The notes beneath the pieces were generated by a model. The model had not been told where the DNA came from and ran no database searches. It saw nothing but the letters and a program-made list of their open reading frames with translations. The position numbers and the translations under genes were made by a program. Shown piece after piece: positions 50,748 to 58,533 of a stretch of DNA of 64,000 nt (position 1 is the stretch's first letter; each line of letters begins with the position of its first letter). The DNA is from Kitasatospora sp. MMS16-BH015 (GTDB lineage: Bacteria > Actinomycetota > Actinomycetes > Streptomycetales > Streptomycetaceae): NCBI RefSeq assembly GCF_002943525.1, contig NZ_CP025394.1, positions 8,881,001 to 8,945,000 of the forward strand, written 5' to 3'.

Positions 50748-51239
50748 TCAGCGGTACTCGTCGTGCCCGGCGTCGCCCAGGTCGTCGAGGACGGCGTAGC
50801 CGACCGCCTCGTTCAGGGTCTCGTCCGGGCCGCCGTCGTCGAGCACGGCGGCCGCGTCCCGGTCGGCGTCGGTGAGGTGCACGGCGGCCTCCTCGGCGCT
50901 GGCCGCGCCGCCGTCCGGGCCCAGGTCGAAGCCGATGGTGTCGGAGGAGTCCCGGACGAGCCGGCCGGCCCGGGGAGAGGGCCCGTCCGCCCAGCGGTCG
51001 TCCACCGACTCCGCGGGCTCGTCCGGCTCCTCCTCGGCCAGCAGCTGGTCCAGCGACTCGCCCCGGCGGGCCTCCGCGGCCGTGGTGCCGAAGGCGAGCG
51101 AGGCCCGGTAGCGGTTGGCGGTGACGATCCCGGTGTCCAGCGGATCGTCGTCCAGCCGGTCGGTGAGCAGGGAGTCGGACGGCTCCAACACGCCGTCGTC
51201 CTCGGCCGGGGGCGCGTCCTGGTCGTCCCAGTCAGTCAT
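50748..51239 (-). CDS. DUF5709 acidic protein
   Basis: A 163-residue strongly acidic protein (DWDDQDAPPAEDDGVLEPSD, LDDDPLDTGIVTANRYRASL, ETLNEAVGYAVLDDLGDAGH). It matches the streptomycete DUF5709 family, small soluble proteins of unknown function. The ATG at 51239 follows GGAGG at 8 nt, preferred over a GTG within the ribosome site. Confidence 0.85.
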   Translation of the reverse strand: MTDWDDQDAPPAEDDGVLEPSDSLLTDRLDDDPLDTGIVTANRYRASLAFGTTAAEARRGESLDQLLAEEEPDEPAESVDDRWADGPSPRAGRLVRDSSDTIGFDLGPDGGAASAEEAAVHLTDADRDAAAVLDDGGPDETLNEAVGYAVLDDLGDAGHDEYR

Positions 51240-51514
51240 GTCGGGCACCTCCGGGTGCGAGTCGGTCGCGGACGGCGGGGGCGGCCCCGCAGGTCACCCC
51301 ACGGGCGCGCGCCAGTACCGGCCCGCAGCCCCATCGTTCGCACTCCCCGGCGCCGCCGCAACTGAGCGTGACGCCCGCGCCCGCCCGTTCGCCCGATCGA
51401 CCGGGGTTGACCAGCGAAGATCACGCAGAGCGAAGGCCGACCGGCCGACCCCCTTGGCCCAGCCGGGTGGAGCCGGCTCGGCCGGTTGTCGGTGGTGGCT
51501 GCCAAGCTGACGCC

Positions 51515-51790
51515 ATGGACGAGGAACAGCTCAGGAGAGGCCGCGTCTACGGCGCCGACCACGACAGCGCCGACCCGGGCCCGCAGCCGGGCCACAGCTA
51601 CCGTGAGCTGGTGGCCGGCCCGCTGGACGGCCTGCTGCTGGACGTGACCGGCTGGCCGGCGCAGGACTTGGCCGACGGCGCCGCCCTGGCCACCGAGATC
51701 GGCGCCTACGGCTTCGGCGGCCGGGCCTGCTACGCCCCGCGCCCGGGCGACGCCCGCCACTGGGACTGGACGGGCGACACCGCGGGCTGA
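51515..51790 (+). CDS. Small unknown protein
   Basis: A 91-residue protein, GHSYRELVAGPLDGLLLDVT and EIGAYGFGGRACYAPRPGDA being its clearest parts. No domain recognised; such short proteins with RxxYxP ends are frequent in streptomycetes. CAAGCT lies 6 nt before the ATG and no ribosome site exists, so it is probably leaderless. The 275 bp upstream hold only the divergent promoter area. Confidence 0.7.
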   Translation: MDEEQLRRGRVYGADHDSADPGPQPGHSYRELVAGPLDGLLLDVTGWPAQDLADGAALATEIGAYGFGGRACYAPRPGDARHWDWTGDTAG

Positions 51791-51813
51791 CCAGGGCTCA
51801 CCCCCTGGCGGCC

Positions 51814-52806
51814 TCAGACGCTGCTGCGTAGCGGCTCCCGCGGCTGCCCGACGGCCCGCACCACGCGGTCCGCCCGGGTCTGGCGGACGAGCGCGGCGGC
51901 GGCGCCCGGCCAGTGCGGGTGGGTGAAGGAGAAGCCGGCCGCCAGCAGCCGCCCGGGCGTCACCCGGCGGCTCTTCAGGAGCAGTTCGGTGTCCGAGCGG
52001 GCGGCCAGCGCGCCGAGCTCGGCCATCCAGCGGGTGGCCGGCAGGCCGAACGGCACGCCCGCCGCGTGCCGCAGCTCGCGGACGAACTCGCGGTAGGGCA
52101 GGGGAGCGGGGGCGGCCAGGTTGACCGGGCCGGTGAGCTCGGGGTGCTCGACCAGGAAGTCGAGGGCGCGGACGAAGTCCTCGCCGTGGATCCAGGACAT
52201 GTACTGCCGACCGCCCGCCACCGGCCCGCCCAGGCCCAGCCGGGTGAGCCGCAGCAGCGCCTCGAAGGCCCCGCCCGGCTCGTGGCTCATCACCATCGAG
52301 GTGCGCAGCGCCACCTTGCGGGTGTACGGGGTGTCGGCCAGCTGCTGGGTGCGCTCCCAGGCCCGGGCCAGCCCGACGCTGCTCGACCAGTACGAGGGCA
52401 CGTCCGGCTCGGCGCCGCCCAGCAGGCCGGTGTCCTCGTCGTTGGGGGCGTCGAAGCGGTGGGCGTAGATGGTCGCGGTGCTCATCTGGAGCCAGAGCTT
52501 CGGCGGCCGGTCGGCGATCGCGATCGCCCGGCCGATCGCCTCGGTGGAGTGGATCCGGGAGTCCCACATCTCCTGGACGTTGGCCTGGTTGTAGCGGCAG
52601 TTGACGCTGCGCCCGGCCAGGTTGACCACCAGGTCGCTGCCGTCCACGGTCTCCAGCCAGCGCCCGGGCCCGCGCCCGTTCCAGCCCACCTCGTTGGGCC
52701 GCACCGGCTGCCTGGTCAGCACGGTCACCTGGTGACCGGCGGCCGTCCAGGCCCGTTCGAGCAGCCTGCCCACATGCCCGGTGCCCCCGGGCAGCACGAT
52801 CTTCAT
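51814..52806 (-). CDS. TIGR01777-type SDR/epimerase (YfcH-like)
   Basis: A 330-residue extended SDR: MKIVLPGGTGHVGRLLERAW (Rossmann), VVNLAGRSVNCRYNQANVQE, IYAHRFD, SYWSSSVGLARAWE and RTSMVMSHEPGGAFEALLRL, ending in the TIGR01777 C-terminal SRRVTPGRLLAAGFSF. The classical YxxxK Tyr is replaced in the expected place (SSSVGLARAWE lacks it), as is common in this family. The ATG at 52806 has GGGGGAAG upstream. A TetR-like palindrome lies 42 bp upstream. Confidence 0.9.
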   Translation of the reverse strand: MKIVLPGGTGHVGRLLERAWTAAGHQVTVLTRQPVRPNEVGWNGRGPGRWLETVDGSDLVVNLAGRSVNCRYNQANVQEMWDSRIHSTEAIGRAIAIADRPPKLWLQMSTATIYAHRFDAPNDEDTGLLGGAEPDVPSYWSSSVGLARAWERTQQLADTPYTRKVALRTSMVMSHEPGGAFEALLRLTRLGLGGPVAGGRQYMSWIHGEDFVRALDFLVEHPELTGPVNLAAPAPLPYREFVRELRHAAGVPFGLPATRWMAELGALAARSDTELLLKSRRVTPGRLLAAGFSFTHPHWPGAAAALVRQTRADRVVRAVGQPREPLRSSV

Positions 52807-52847
52807 GCCCACTTCCCCCGTTCTCGGTGGCCACAGCCTACCTAGAA

Positions 52848-52861
52848 TTGAACGCGTTCAA
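52848..52861 (-). promoter_or_regulatory. Perfect 14-bp palindrome upstream of the epimerase gene
   Basis: TTGAACGCGTTCAA is fully symmetric and contains a -35-like TTGAAC; a TAGGCT -10-like hexamer lies about 15-16 bp downstream on the minus strand. TetR-family proteins often bind such sites, but none is encoded nearby. Confidence 0.55.
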
Positions 52862-52899
52862 AACCGCCCCGACCCAGTCGGACCCGGCCCGGAAACGCC

Positions 52900-52932
52900 C
52901 CGGGGCGGCCCCTCCAGGAGGGACCGCCCCGG
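52900..52932 (-). terminator. Terminator after the terpene synthase gene
   Basis: Fourteen-bp arms with one mismatch (52900-52913 and 52919-52932) and a 5-nt loop, 18 bp beyond the stop on the minus strand. Confidence 0.7.
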
Positions 52933-52949
52933 ACTTCACTCACCAAGAC

Positions 52950-54026
52950 TCACCAGAAGTCCGGAAGGTTGTACCGGTAGGTGTTGGTGGAGTGCCAGTG
53001 GTGGTTGCCGTCCACCCAGGCGGCCACCCCGCGCAGGAAGCGGAACACGCTCGGCACCGGGCAGGAGGCGGCCAGCGCGGCCGCGGCCGCCTCGAAGTCG
53101 TGCATCAGGTCGTTGTGGACCTCGATCGCCTTCAGGTACGCCTCGCGCTCGCCCAGCTGCTCCTGCTCGGCCAGCACCACCGGCAGGTTGAGGTGCTTGC
53201 CGGGGCTGGCGAGCTCCTTGGTGTACGAGTACAGGTCGTTGACGATGGTGGTGGCGTTGGAACCGAGCGCGATCACCCGCTGCATGGCCGGCAGGGCGTG
53301 CAGGTCGGCGGGCAGCTCGTAGCCGCCGACGGTGTCGGTGATGGTCGGGCAGGGGCGGAAGTTGTTGAACTGGCGCATCGCCAGGTACTCCCAGACCTTC
53401 GGCACGTACTCGGTCTGGCTCCAGGCCGCCTCGGCCAGGTAGCCCAGGTGGAGCCGGGCCATGTCGTGCCGGAAGCGGTCGGTCTGCGAGGGGGTGGCCG
53501 CCTTGCTGAAGTAGTCCATCGCCGAGCGGTAGGCCCGGCGCGGGGCGTCCTCGTGCAGCGACTCCTGCCAGTCCGGGTGGTACTGACCGGTGGTGTGCAG
53601 CGGGTCGAGCGTGGTGTGCGCCATCAGCAGGCGCCCGCCGAGCCCGATCGGGGAGCCGCCGTGGTCCTCGCAGTAGCAGTCGTCCACCACGTTCTCGGCC
53701 GCCATCAGGCGGGTGGCGAGCATCAGGTGGTCGACCGAGGGCGCGTCCGGGTGGCAGGCCACCATGTACCGCCCCAGCGAGAAGCCGTCGAACTGGTCCT
53801 CCCACTCCGGCGGGAAGAGCTGCACCTCGTCCACCGCCCAGGCCTTGGCCCGGCGGCCCACCTCCGCCACCCGGGCCTCGTCCGGCTCGGGGATCGGGTG
53901 GTAGTAGAGCCCGGGAATCGGCTGTCCCGCCGCCGGGGCCGGCTGCTCCGGGCGCCGGCCCAGCACGCTGGTCGTACCGAGCCCGCTGGGCCCGCGCATG
54001 ATCCGGTCGATCGCGCTCGCACTCAC
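52950..54026 (-). CDS. 2-methylisoborneol-synthase-type terpene cyclase
   Basis: A 358-residue class I terpene synthase. The Asp-rich motif is DDCYCED (115-121), a form I know from 2-MIB synthases; the NSE motif is NDLYSYTKE (263-271). DHGGSPIGLGGRLL, LDPLHTTGQYHP and the C-terminal HHWHSTNTYRYNLPDF also fit this group. It would cyclise 2-methyl-geranyl diphosphate to the earthy odorant. The GTG at 54026 has GGGGG upstream; known members are about 80 residues longer with a Pro-rich N terminus, absent here. The C-methyltransferase gene that normally adjoins is not in the window. Confidence 0.9.
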   Translation of the reverse strand: MSASAIDRIMRGPSGLGTTSVLGRRPEQPAPAAGQPIPGLYYHPIPEPDEARVAEVGRRAKAWAVDEVQLFPPEWEDQFDGFSLGRYMVACHPDAPSVDHLMLATRLMAAENVVDDCYCEDHGGSPIGLGGRLLMAHTTLDPLHTTGQYHPDWQESLHEDAPRRAYRSAMDYFSKAATPSQTDRFRHDMARLHLGYLAEAAWSQTEYVPKVWEYLAMRQFNNFRPCPTITDTVGGYELPADLHALPAMQRVIALGSNATTIVNDLYSYTKELASPGKHLNLPVVLAEQEQLGEREAYLKAIEVHNDLMHDFEAAAAALAASCPVPSVFRFLRGVAAWVDGNHHWHSTNTYRYNLPDFW

Positions 54027-54139
54027 GCCGCCACCCCCTGGCATTCGACCGTACGGCCGTTCGAGAAATACCGCCGACTTCCCACAGAGCACCCGCGATC
54101 GGGCATTTCGCTACTCCTTGCGTGCACTGGTCCGAGTCC

Positions 54140-54228
54140 TGGACCCACCCCACCAGCGCCTATGCGACAGGGTCTCGTTGATTCGCCTATGCGGCAGCAG
54201 GGCAGGCGAGTTGGACCCACCCCACCAG
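54140..54228. repeat. 17-bp and 10-bp direct repeats upstream of the terpene synthase
   Basis: TGGACCCACCCCACCAG occurs at 54140-54156 and 54212-54228, and CGCCTATGCG at 54157-54166 and 54184-54193. They lie 114-202 bp upstream of the synthase start. The copies are exact. Confidence 0.85.
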
Positions 54229-54320
54229 TCACGAGGACACAACTTACCCAGCAGCCCGCCGCGAAACCGCCGATCGCCGGGCGAATCGGCGCGCGGGGAG
54301 GGCGCGCACGCGGGGAAACA

Positions 54321-54350
54321 CTTCATTTCGTATGAAGAGAATCATTCGTT
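54321..54350 (+). promoter_or_regulatory. Inverted repeats upstream of the bL37-like gene
   Basis: CTTCAT and ATGAAG are perfect arms around TTCGT (54321-54337). A second, A/T-rich partial dyad centred at 54343 (GAAT-C-ATTC) overlaps its end and loosely resembles a Zur/Fur-type box. This is the most A/T-rich stretch in the gap. Confidence 0.4.
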
Positions 54351-54560
54351 GCTCCGTGGTCAATCCGACAGAAGTACGATCGAAAATCCCTTCGAGCCAG
54401 ACCGCGAACGGAGACCGCCGACAGGAGACCGCCCCAGGGCACCGCCACAACGGCCCAGTCCGGCAGTGCCGCCGGCCCGGCCCTGTGGAAGGGTGGAGCG
54501 GGGGGCCGACCGTTCGCGAAGAGACTCACCACGAGGCTCGCGGAGAGAGGAGCCACGACC

Positions 54561-54638
54561 ATGTCGTCGAAACGCCGCCGGAAGAAGAAGGCCCGCGCGC
54601 GGCGCGGCGCCAACCACGGCCGCCGTCCCCAGTGCTGA
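54561..54638 (+). CDS. Ribosomal protein bL37-like 25-residue protein
   Basis: Translation gives 25 residues: MSSKRRRKKKARARR followed by GANHGRRPQC. It has the shape of the tiny actinobacterial large-subunit protein bL37 (24-25 residues, K/R-rich start, ANHGxRP end). GAGGAG lies 11 nt upstream. It is shorter than usual gene-finding limits. A perfect 19-bp terminator follows. The terminal Cys is unusual for the family as I remember it. Confidence 0.82.
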   Translation: MSSKRRRKKKARARRGANHGRRPQC

Positions 54639-54911
54639 ACCCTCATTCCTGACCCGTTCACTGCTCGGCCTGAACGGCCGCCGGCACCCCCGCCCAGGGG
54701 GTGCCGGCGGCCGTTGCGCGCGGTTGAGCCACCGTCAGCCGTCGAGATCGGCGCCCACCGCCCCACCCGGCGCTGACCCGGCGACACCCCCGGGCGCGGG
54801 GCGGCCGTTTCGGGACTCCGGCCCCGGGCGCGGTAGGGTCCGGCGCGGAGTGGGGCGGCGACCGGACCGTGGTCGCGGGTGCCCCGGTTGTCGGCAGTCG
54901 TGGAGGGTGTC
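54639..54911. other. Gap between bL37-like and lipoprotein genes
   Basis: Contains the terminator at 54673-54715. No further gene or clear promoter seen in the remaining 200 bp. Confidence 0.5.
54673..54715 (+). terminator. Perfect 19-bp hairpin after the bL37-like gene
   Basis: Arms 54673-54691 and 54697-54715 match at all 19 positions with a 5-nt loop (GCCCA). It supports a separate transcription unit for the small gene. Confidence 0.88.
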
Positions 54912-55628
54912 GTGCGGAGCTGGGCTCGGGTGGGCTGTGCGGTGTTGGTGGTGCTGGCGGCGGTGTCCTGCTCGCCGTCGGCCAAGGGAGGGAAGTCGGC
55001 CGACAAGGCCGCCGCCTCGACCGCGGCGCCGAGCGGCGGAGGTGCGGGCATCGGCGGGGCGGCCATCCCGATCGGCGCGGGCCCGCAGGCCACGTACTCG
55101 GTGCAGAAGCAGCCGGCGGCCGGCACCTGCCACTACCACTACACCCCGGCCGGTCAGCCCCTGCCGGATCCTTCCTGCACCCCGGGCGCGCTGAGCCCGG
55201 CCGTGACGCAGGCGACGCTCGCCCAGACCATCTGCAAGCAGGGCGGCTACACCTCGACCATCCGCCCGCCGGTGAGCATCACCGGCAAGGAGAAGATCGA
55301 GAACGCCAAGTCCTACGCCTACACCGGCCCGATGGGTGACGCCGAGTACGACCACCTGATCAGCCTGCAGCTCGGCGGCGACCCGGACGACGCGCGCAAC
55401 CTCTGGGTCCAGCCGCCGTCCCCGGGCCACGTCCCGGGCAAGGGCCCCAACAACCCGAAGGACTCCGTGGAGACCCACCTCCACACGGCCATCTGCAAGG
55501 GCCAGGTCCAGCTGGCCGCCGCCCAGCAGGCGATCGCCACCGACTGGACCACGGCCGAGGTCAAGCTCGGCATCAAGGCGGCCGGCTCCTCGGACGCCGC
55601 CGCCGCGGCCGACCCGGACGACAACTGA
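54912..55628 (+). CDS. HNH-like secreted lipoprotein
   Basis: A 238-residue protein. The GTG at 54912 (after GGAGGG) begins a lipoprotein signal ending in LAAVSC. A Gly/Ala-rich linker leads to a domain with Cys pairs (GTCHYHYTP, PSCTPG, QTICKQGGYTS) and then EYDHLISLQLGGDPDDARNLWVQP, DSVETHLHTAICKGQVQLAA and QAIATDW. The DH...LGG...NLW run resembles a beta-beta-alpha-metal (HNH) nuclease core and the widespread family with this wording. It may be a cell-surface nuclease; catalysis is not shown. A hairpin follows the stop. Confidence 0.78.
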   Translation: MRSWARVGCAVLVVLAAVSCSPSAKGGKSADKAAASTAAPSGGGAGIGGAAIPIGAGPQATYSVQKQPAAGTCHYHYTPAGQPLPDPSCTPGALSPAVTQATLAQTICKQGGYTSTIRPPVSITGKEKIENAKSYAYTGPMGDAEYDHLISLQLGGDPDDARNLWVQPPSPGHVPGKGPNNPKDSVETHLHTAICKGQVQLAAAQQAIATDWTTAEVKLGIKAAGSSDAAAAADPDDN

Positions 55629-55646
55629 CCGTCGGCTGAACCGAAC

Positions 55647-55683
55647 GGCGCTCCCGAAGCGGAAACGTTCCGCCGGGGGCGCC
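55647..55683 (+). terminator. Imperfect hairpin after the lipoprotein gene
   Basis: GGCGCTCCCG pairs with CGGGGGCGCC (one mismatch), with a shorter inner GCGGAA/TTCCGC stem around ACG. It lies between convergent genes. Confidence 0.6.
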
Positions 55684-55733
55684 TTCGCATGCCCGGCGCC
55701 CGGCAGTCGACCTGCCCCGGCGGGAGGTGCGGA

Positions 55734-56198
55734 CTACTCGGCCGTCCCGGCCGCTTCGGCGGCTGCCGCCGTCGCGCTCCCTGCCTCGGCCTCGGCGACC
55801 AGGCGCAGCAGGTCGCGCAGCGCCGCGCGCTGCGGGGCAGTGAGCGGGGCCAGCGGGTCGGTGGCGAACGGCGTGCGGCCGCGCAGGTCGGCCGCGACGG
55901 CGAGGCCCGCCTCGGTGGCGGCCACCAGCTTGACCCGGCGGTCGGCCGGGTCGGGCCGGCGCTCGACCAGCCCGCGCCCGGCCAGCCGGTCCACGATCGC
56001 GGTGACGTTGGACGGCTCGGCGTGCAGGTACTCGGCGATCCGGCGCATCGGCACGGGCCGCTGCGCCGCGATGAGCGCCTTCGCCTGGAGCGCGGTGAGC
56101 TCGTGGACGGCGGCGGCGGCCTCGGACTCGCGCGCGTAGCGGCGGCTGATCGCCGCGAAGAGCCCGGCGACCTCCGAGGTCAGGGGATCCGGTGGCAT
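55734..56198 (-). CDS. MarR-family transcriptional regulator
   Basis: A 154-residue regulator. The winged HTH core is visible: HELTALQAKALIAAQ, VPMRRIAEYLHAEPSNVTAIVDRL, AGRGLVERRPDPADRRVKLV and ATEAGLAVA. The ATG at 56198 lies 9 nt from GGAG and is preferred over a GTG 6 bp upstream. Its position, divergent from an SDR gene with a shared A/T-rich 115-bp region, suggests it controls that gene and itself. Confidence 0.92.
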   Translation of the reverse strand: MPPDPLTSEVAGLFAAISRRYARESEAAAAVHELTALQAKALIAAQRPVPMRRIAEYLHAEPSNVTAIVDRLAGRGLVERRPDPADRRVKLVAATEAGLAVAADLRGRTPFATDPLAPLTAPQRAALRDLLRLVAEAEAGSATAAAAEAAGTAE

Positions 56199-56226
56199 GG
56201 TCACGGGCTCCAGTCTACCGATGTGC

Positions 56227-56256
56227 TTGACAGAGTGAAATATCCGGGAGCATAGT
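56227..56256 (+). promoter_or_regulatory. Promoter of the SDR gene
   Basis: TTGACA (56227-56232, consensus) and CATAGT (56251-56256) are 18 bp apart. GTTATG and CATAAC form a wide 6-bp dyad (about 56255-56285) just downstream, a possible MarR site. Confidence 0.65.
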
Positions 56257-56313
56257 TATGAATGAAAGTAGTGATGATCCATAACAAATTCCGATGACCC
56301 CAGGGAGCCCGCC

Positions 56314-57174
56314 ATGACCTCCACCTCCACCGCCTCCGCACCCGCCTTCGCCGCCGGCACCCGCACGGTGCTGATCACCGGCACCTCCTCCGGCATCGGC
56401 CTGGCGGCCGCGGTGGCCGCGGCCGGAGCCGGCTGGCGGGTGATCGCGACGATGCGCGACACCTCCCGCGCCGAGGCGCTGCTCACGGCGGCCGCCGCAG
56501 CCGGCGTCGAGCTGGAGGTCCGCACGCTGGACGTGACCGACCCGGCCTCGGTCGCGGCCTGCCTGGCCGGTCTGGACCGGCTCGACGCGGTGGTCAACAA
56601 CGCCGGGTCCGGTCACGTCGGCACCCTGGAGCAGGAGGAGGTGGCCGAGGTCCGCGCGGTGATGGAGGTCAACTTCTTCGGCGTGCTGCACGTGACCAAG
56701 GCGGCGCTGCCGCTGCTGCGCGAGGCCGGCGGCCGGGTGGTGACGGTCACCAGCGTCGGGGGAGTGGTGGGCCAGCCGTTCAACGAGGCGTACTGCGCGG
56801 CGAAGTTCGCGGCCGAGGGCTTCATGGAGTCGCTGGCGCCGGTGGCGGCCTCGGTGGGCGTCGGGGTGTGCGTGGTGGAGCCGGGCGCGGTGGCGAGCGA
56901 GTTCGTGGCCAACGTCGGCGTGGCCGAGGACGCCGTCGCCCAGGCCGGCCCGTACGGCAAGGCGCTGGAGGCCTACCTGGCCCGCACCCGCAGCGCCTTC
57001 GCCGGCGCCCAGACCCCGGCGGAGGTCGGCGCGCAGATCGCCGAGCTGCTGAGCATGCCCGAGCTGCCCTTCCGGGTCCAGACCTCCGAGGTGGCCCGGG
57101 CGTTCACCGCCCTCAAGCTCGCCGACCAGGACGGTTCGGCGGTCCAGGCCCTCACCGGCAGCTGGGTCGCCTGA
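56314..57174 (+). CDS. Short-chain dehydrogenase/reductase
   Basis: A 286-residue classical SDR: ITGTSSGIGLAAAVAAAG (cofactor), LDAVVNNAGSGHVG, VVTVTSVGGVVG and the YCAAK catalytic pair (Tyr/Lys). The C-terminal variable part with GPYGKALEAYLARTRSAF points to the 17-beta-hydroxysteroid-dehydrogenase-like group, but the substrate is unknown. GGGAG lies 9 nt before the ATG. Probably the target of the divergent MarR. Confidence 0.92.
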   Translation: MTSTSTASAPAFAAGTRTVLITGTSSGIGLAAAVAAAGAGWRVIATMRDTSRAEALLTAAAAAGVELEVRTLDVTDPASVAACLAGLDRLDAVVNNAGSGHVGTLEQEEVAEVRAVMEVNFFGVLHVTKAALPLLREAGGRVVTVTSVGGVVGQPFNEAYCAAKFAAEGFMESLAPVAASVGVGVCVVEPGAVASEFVANVGVAEDAVAQAGPYGKALEAYLARTRSAFAGAQTPAEVGAQIAELLSMPELPFRVQTSEVARAFTALKLADQDGSAVQALTGSWVA

Positions 57175-57242
57175 CCGCTGGCCCGGGTGGCTCAGGGGGT
57201 ACGGATGCGCTGGTCAGCGCCGTGGGTTGAGAGACTGACGGG

Positions 57243-58526
57243 ATGTCGTCCTCCCTCGCGCGCCTCTTCCGCCCCCTCCGTACCTCCTGGGGTCCGCCGG
57301 TGGCGGTGTGGCTGCTGACGCGGTCGGTGCTGGTGGCGGGGGCCCTGAAGGTGGGGCCGTTCGCGACCTCGGACCCGCTCGACTACTCCGTCTCGCACGT
57401 CTACCACCACTGGTTCGACCAGCTGAGCCAGGGCCGGTTCCCGGTCGGCGACGTCAGCTGGCAGTACCCGCCGGGCGCGGCGGGCGTCATCCTCGCGCCC
57501 GCCCTGGTGCCCCTCGCCGGCTACGACCGCGCCTTCGTGCTGCTCTGCGCGCTCTGCGACGCCGCCGTGATGGCGGCCCTGGTGCGGGCCGGACGCCGAG
57601 CCCCGGCGGACGGCAGCGCCGGCCCGGCCGGGCCCGCCGCGGCCTGGCTGTGGACGGCGGCCCTGCCCCTGCTCTGGACGGTGCCCTGGACCCGGCTCGA
57701 CATCGTGGTGGCCGCCCTCGCGGTGGCCGCCCTGCTCGCCGCCGGGAGCCGGAGCCGGTCCGGCCCCCTCCGCCTCGCCGACACCGCCTTCGGCGCGCTG
57801 GTCGGCCTCGGTGCGCTGGTGAAGGTCTGGCCGGTGCTGCTCCTGACCGGCACCCCCTCCGGGCCCCGCACCCGCCGCTCCTGGACGGCCGCCGCCGTCA
57901 GCGCCGCCGTGCTCGGCCTGGCGGCGCGGCTCCGCTGGCCGGGGGCGTTCGACTTCCTGACGGCGCAGCGCGAACGCGGCATCCAGTTCGAGTCACTCGG
58001 CGCGCTGCCCTTCCACCTGGCCCGTCATCTGGGGTGGTCGGGGAGGCTGGCGGTGCACTACGGCTCCACCGAGTTCCTCGGCCCCTACGTCGCGGCGGCG
58101 GCGATCGCCAGCGAGGTGGCCACGCTGCTGGCGCTCGGCTGGCTGGTCCGGTGGCGGCTGCGCGCGGACCGCACCCTGGGCTGGGTGCTGCCCGACGCCG
58201 CGCTGACGGCCGTCCTGCTCTTCACCGTCACCAGCCGGGTGCTGAGCCCGCAGTACCTGATCTGGCTGGTCGCCCTGGCGGCGGTCTGCCTGCTGCACCC
58301 GCACACCTCGCAGCGCCCGGTCGCGCTGCTCGTCCTGGCCGCCTGCCCGGTGACCATGCTGGTCTTCCCCTTCCTGGGCCGCGCCCTGGTCGACGGCTCA
58401 CCCACCGCCGCCCTCGCCCTGACCGCCCGTGACCTGCTGCTGCTGGCCGCCGCCCTGCTCTCGGCCCGCCGCCTGTACCGCGCGAGCGTGCCGCGCCCCG
58501 CCGCCGAGCCCCCAGCGGCCGCCTGA
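57243..58526 (+). CDS. GT87/DUF2029-like membrane glycosyltransferase
   Basis: A 427-residue protein with about ten TMs. A large first external loop has SHVYHHWFDQLSQGRFPVGD and SWQYPPGAAGVILAPAL, the WQYPP pattern typical of DUF2029/GT87 polyprenyl-phosphate-mannose-dependent enzymes. VPWTRLDIVVAALAVAALL and SRVLSPQYLIWLVALAAVCL are also usual. It probably adds a sugar from a lipid carrier at the outer membrane face of the cytoplasmic membrane. It has no SD site. Confidence 0.8.
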   Translation: MSSSLARLFRPLRTSWGPPVAVWLLTRSVLVAGALKVGPFATSDPLDYSVSHVYHHWFDQLSQGRFPVGDVSWQYPPGAAGVILAPALVPLAGYDRAFVLLCALCDAAVMAALVRAGRRAPADGSAGPAGPAAAWLWTAALPLLWTVPWTRLDIVVAALAVAALLAAGSRSRSGPLRLADTAFGALVGLGALVKVWPVLLLTGTPSGPRTRRSWTAAAVSAAVLGLAARLRWPGAFDFLTAQRERGIQFESLGALPFHLARHLGWSGRLAVHYGSTEFLGPYVAAAAIASEVATLLALGWLVRWRLRADRTLGWVLPDAALTAVLLFTVTSRVLSPQYLIWLVALAAVCLLHPHTSQRPVALLVLAACPVTMLVFPFLGRALVDGSPTAALALTARDLLLLAAALLSARRLYRASVPRPAAEPPAAA

Positions 58527-58533
58527 CTCCTGG

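Larger units (their letters stand above)
54027..54560. other. Long control region between terpene synthase and bL37-like gene
   Basis: No gene in 534 bp. It holds two kinds of direct repeats (54140-54228) and two inverted repeats (54321-54350), listed separately. A TACGAT -10-like hexamer at 54375-54380 faces the bL37-like gene. Confidence 0.5.
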
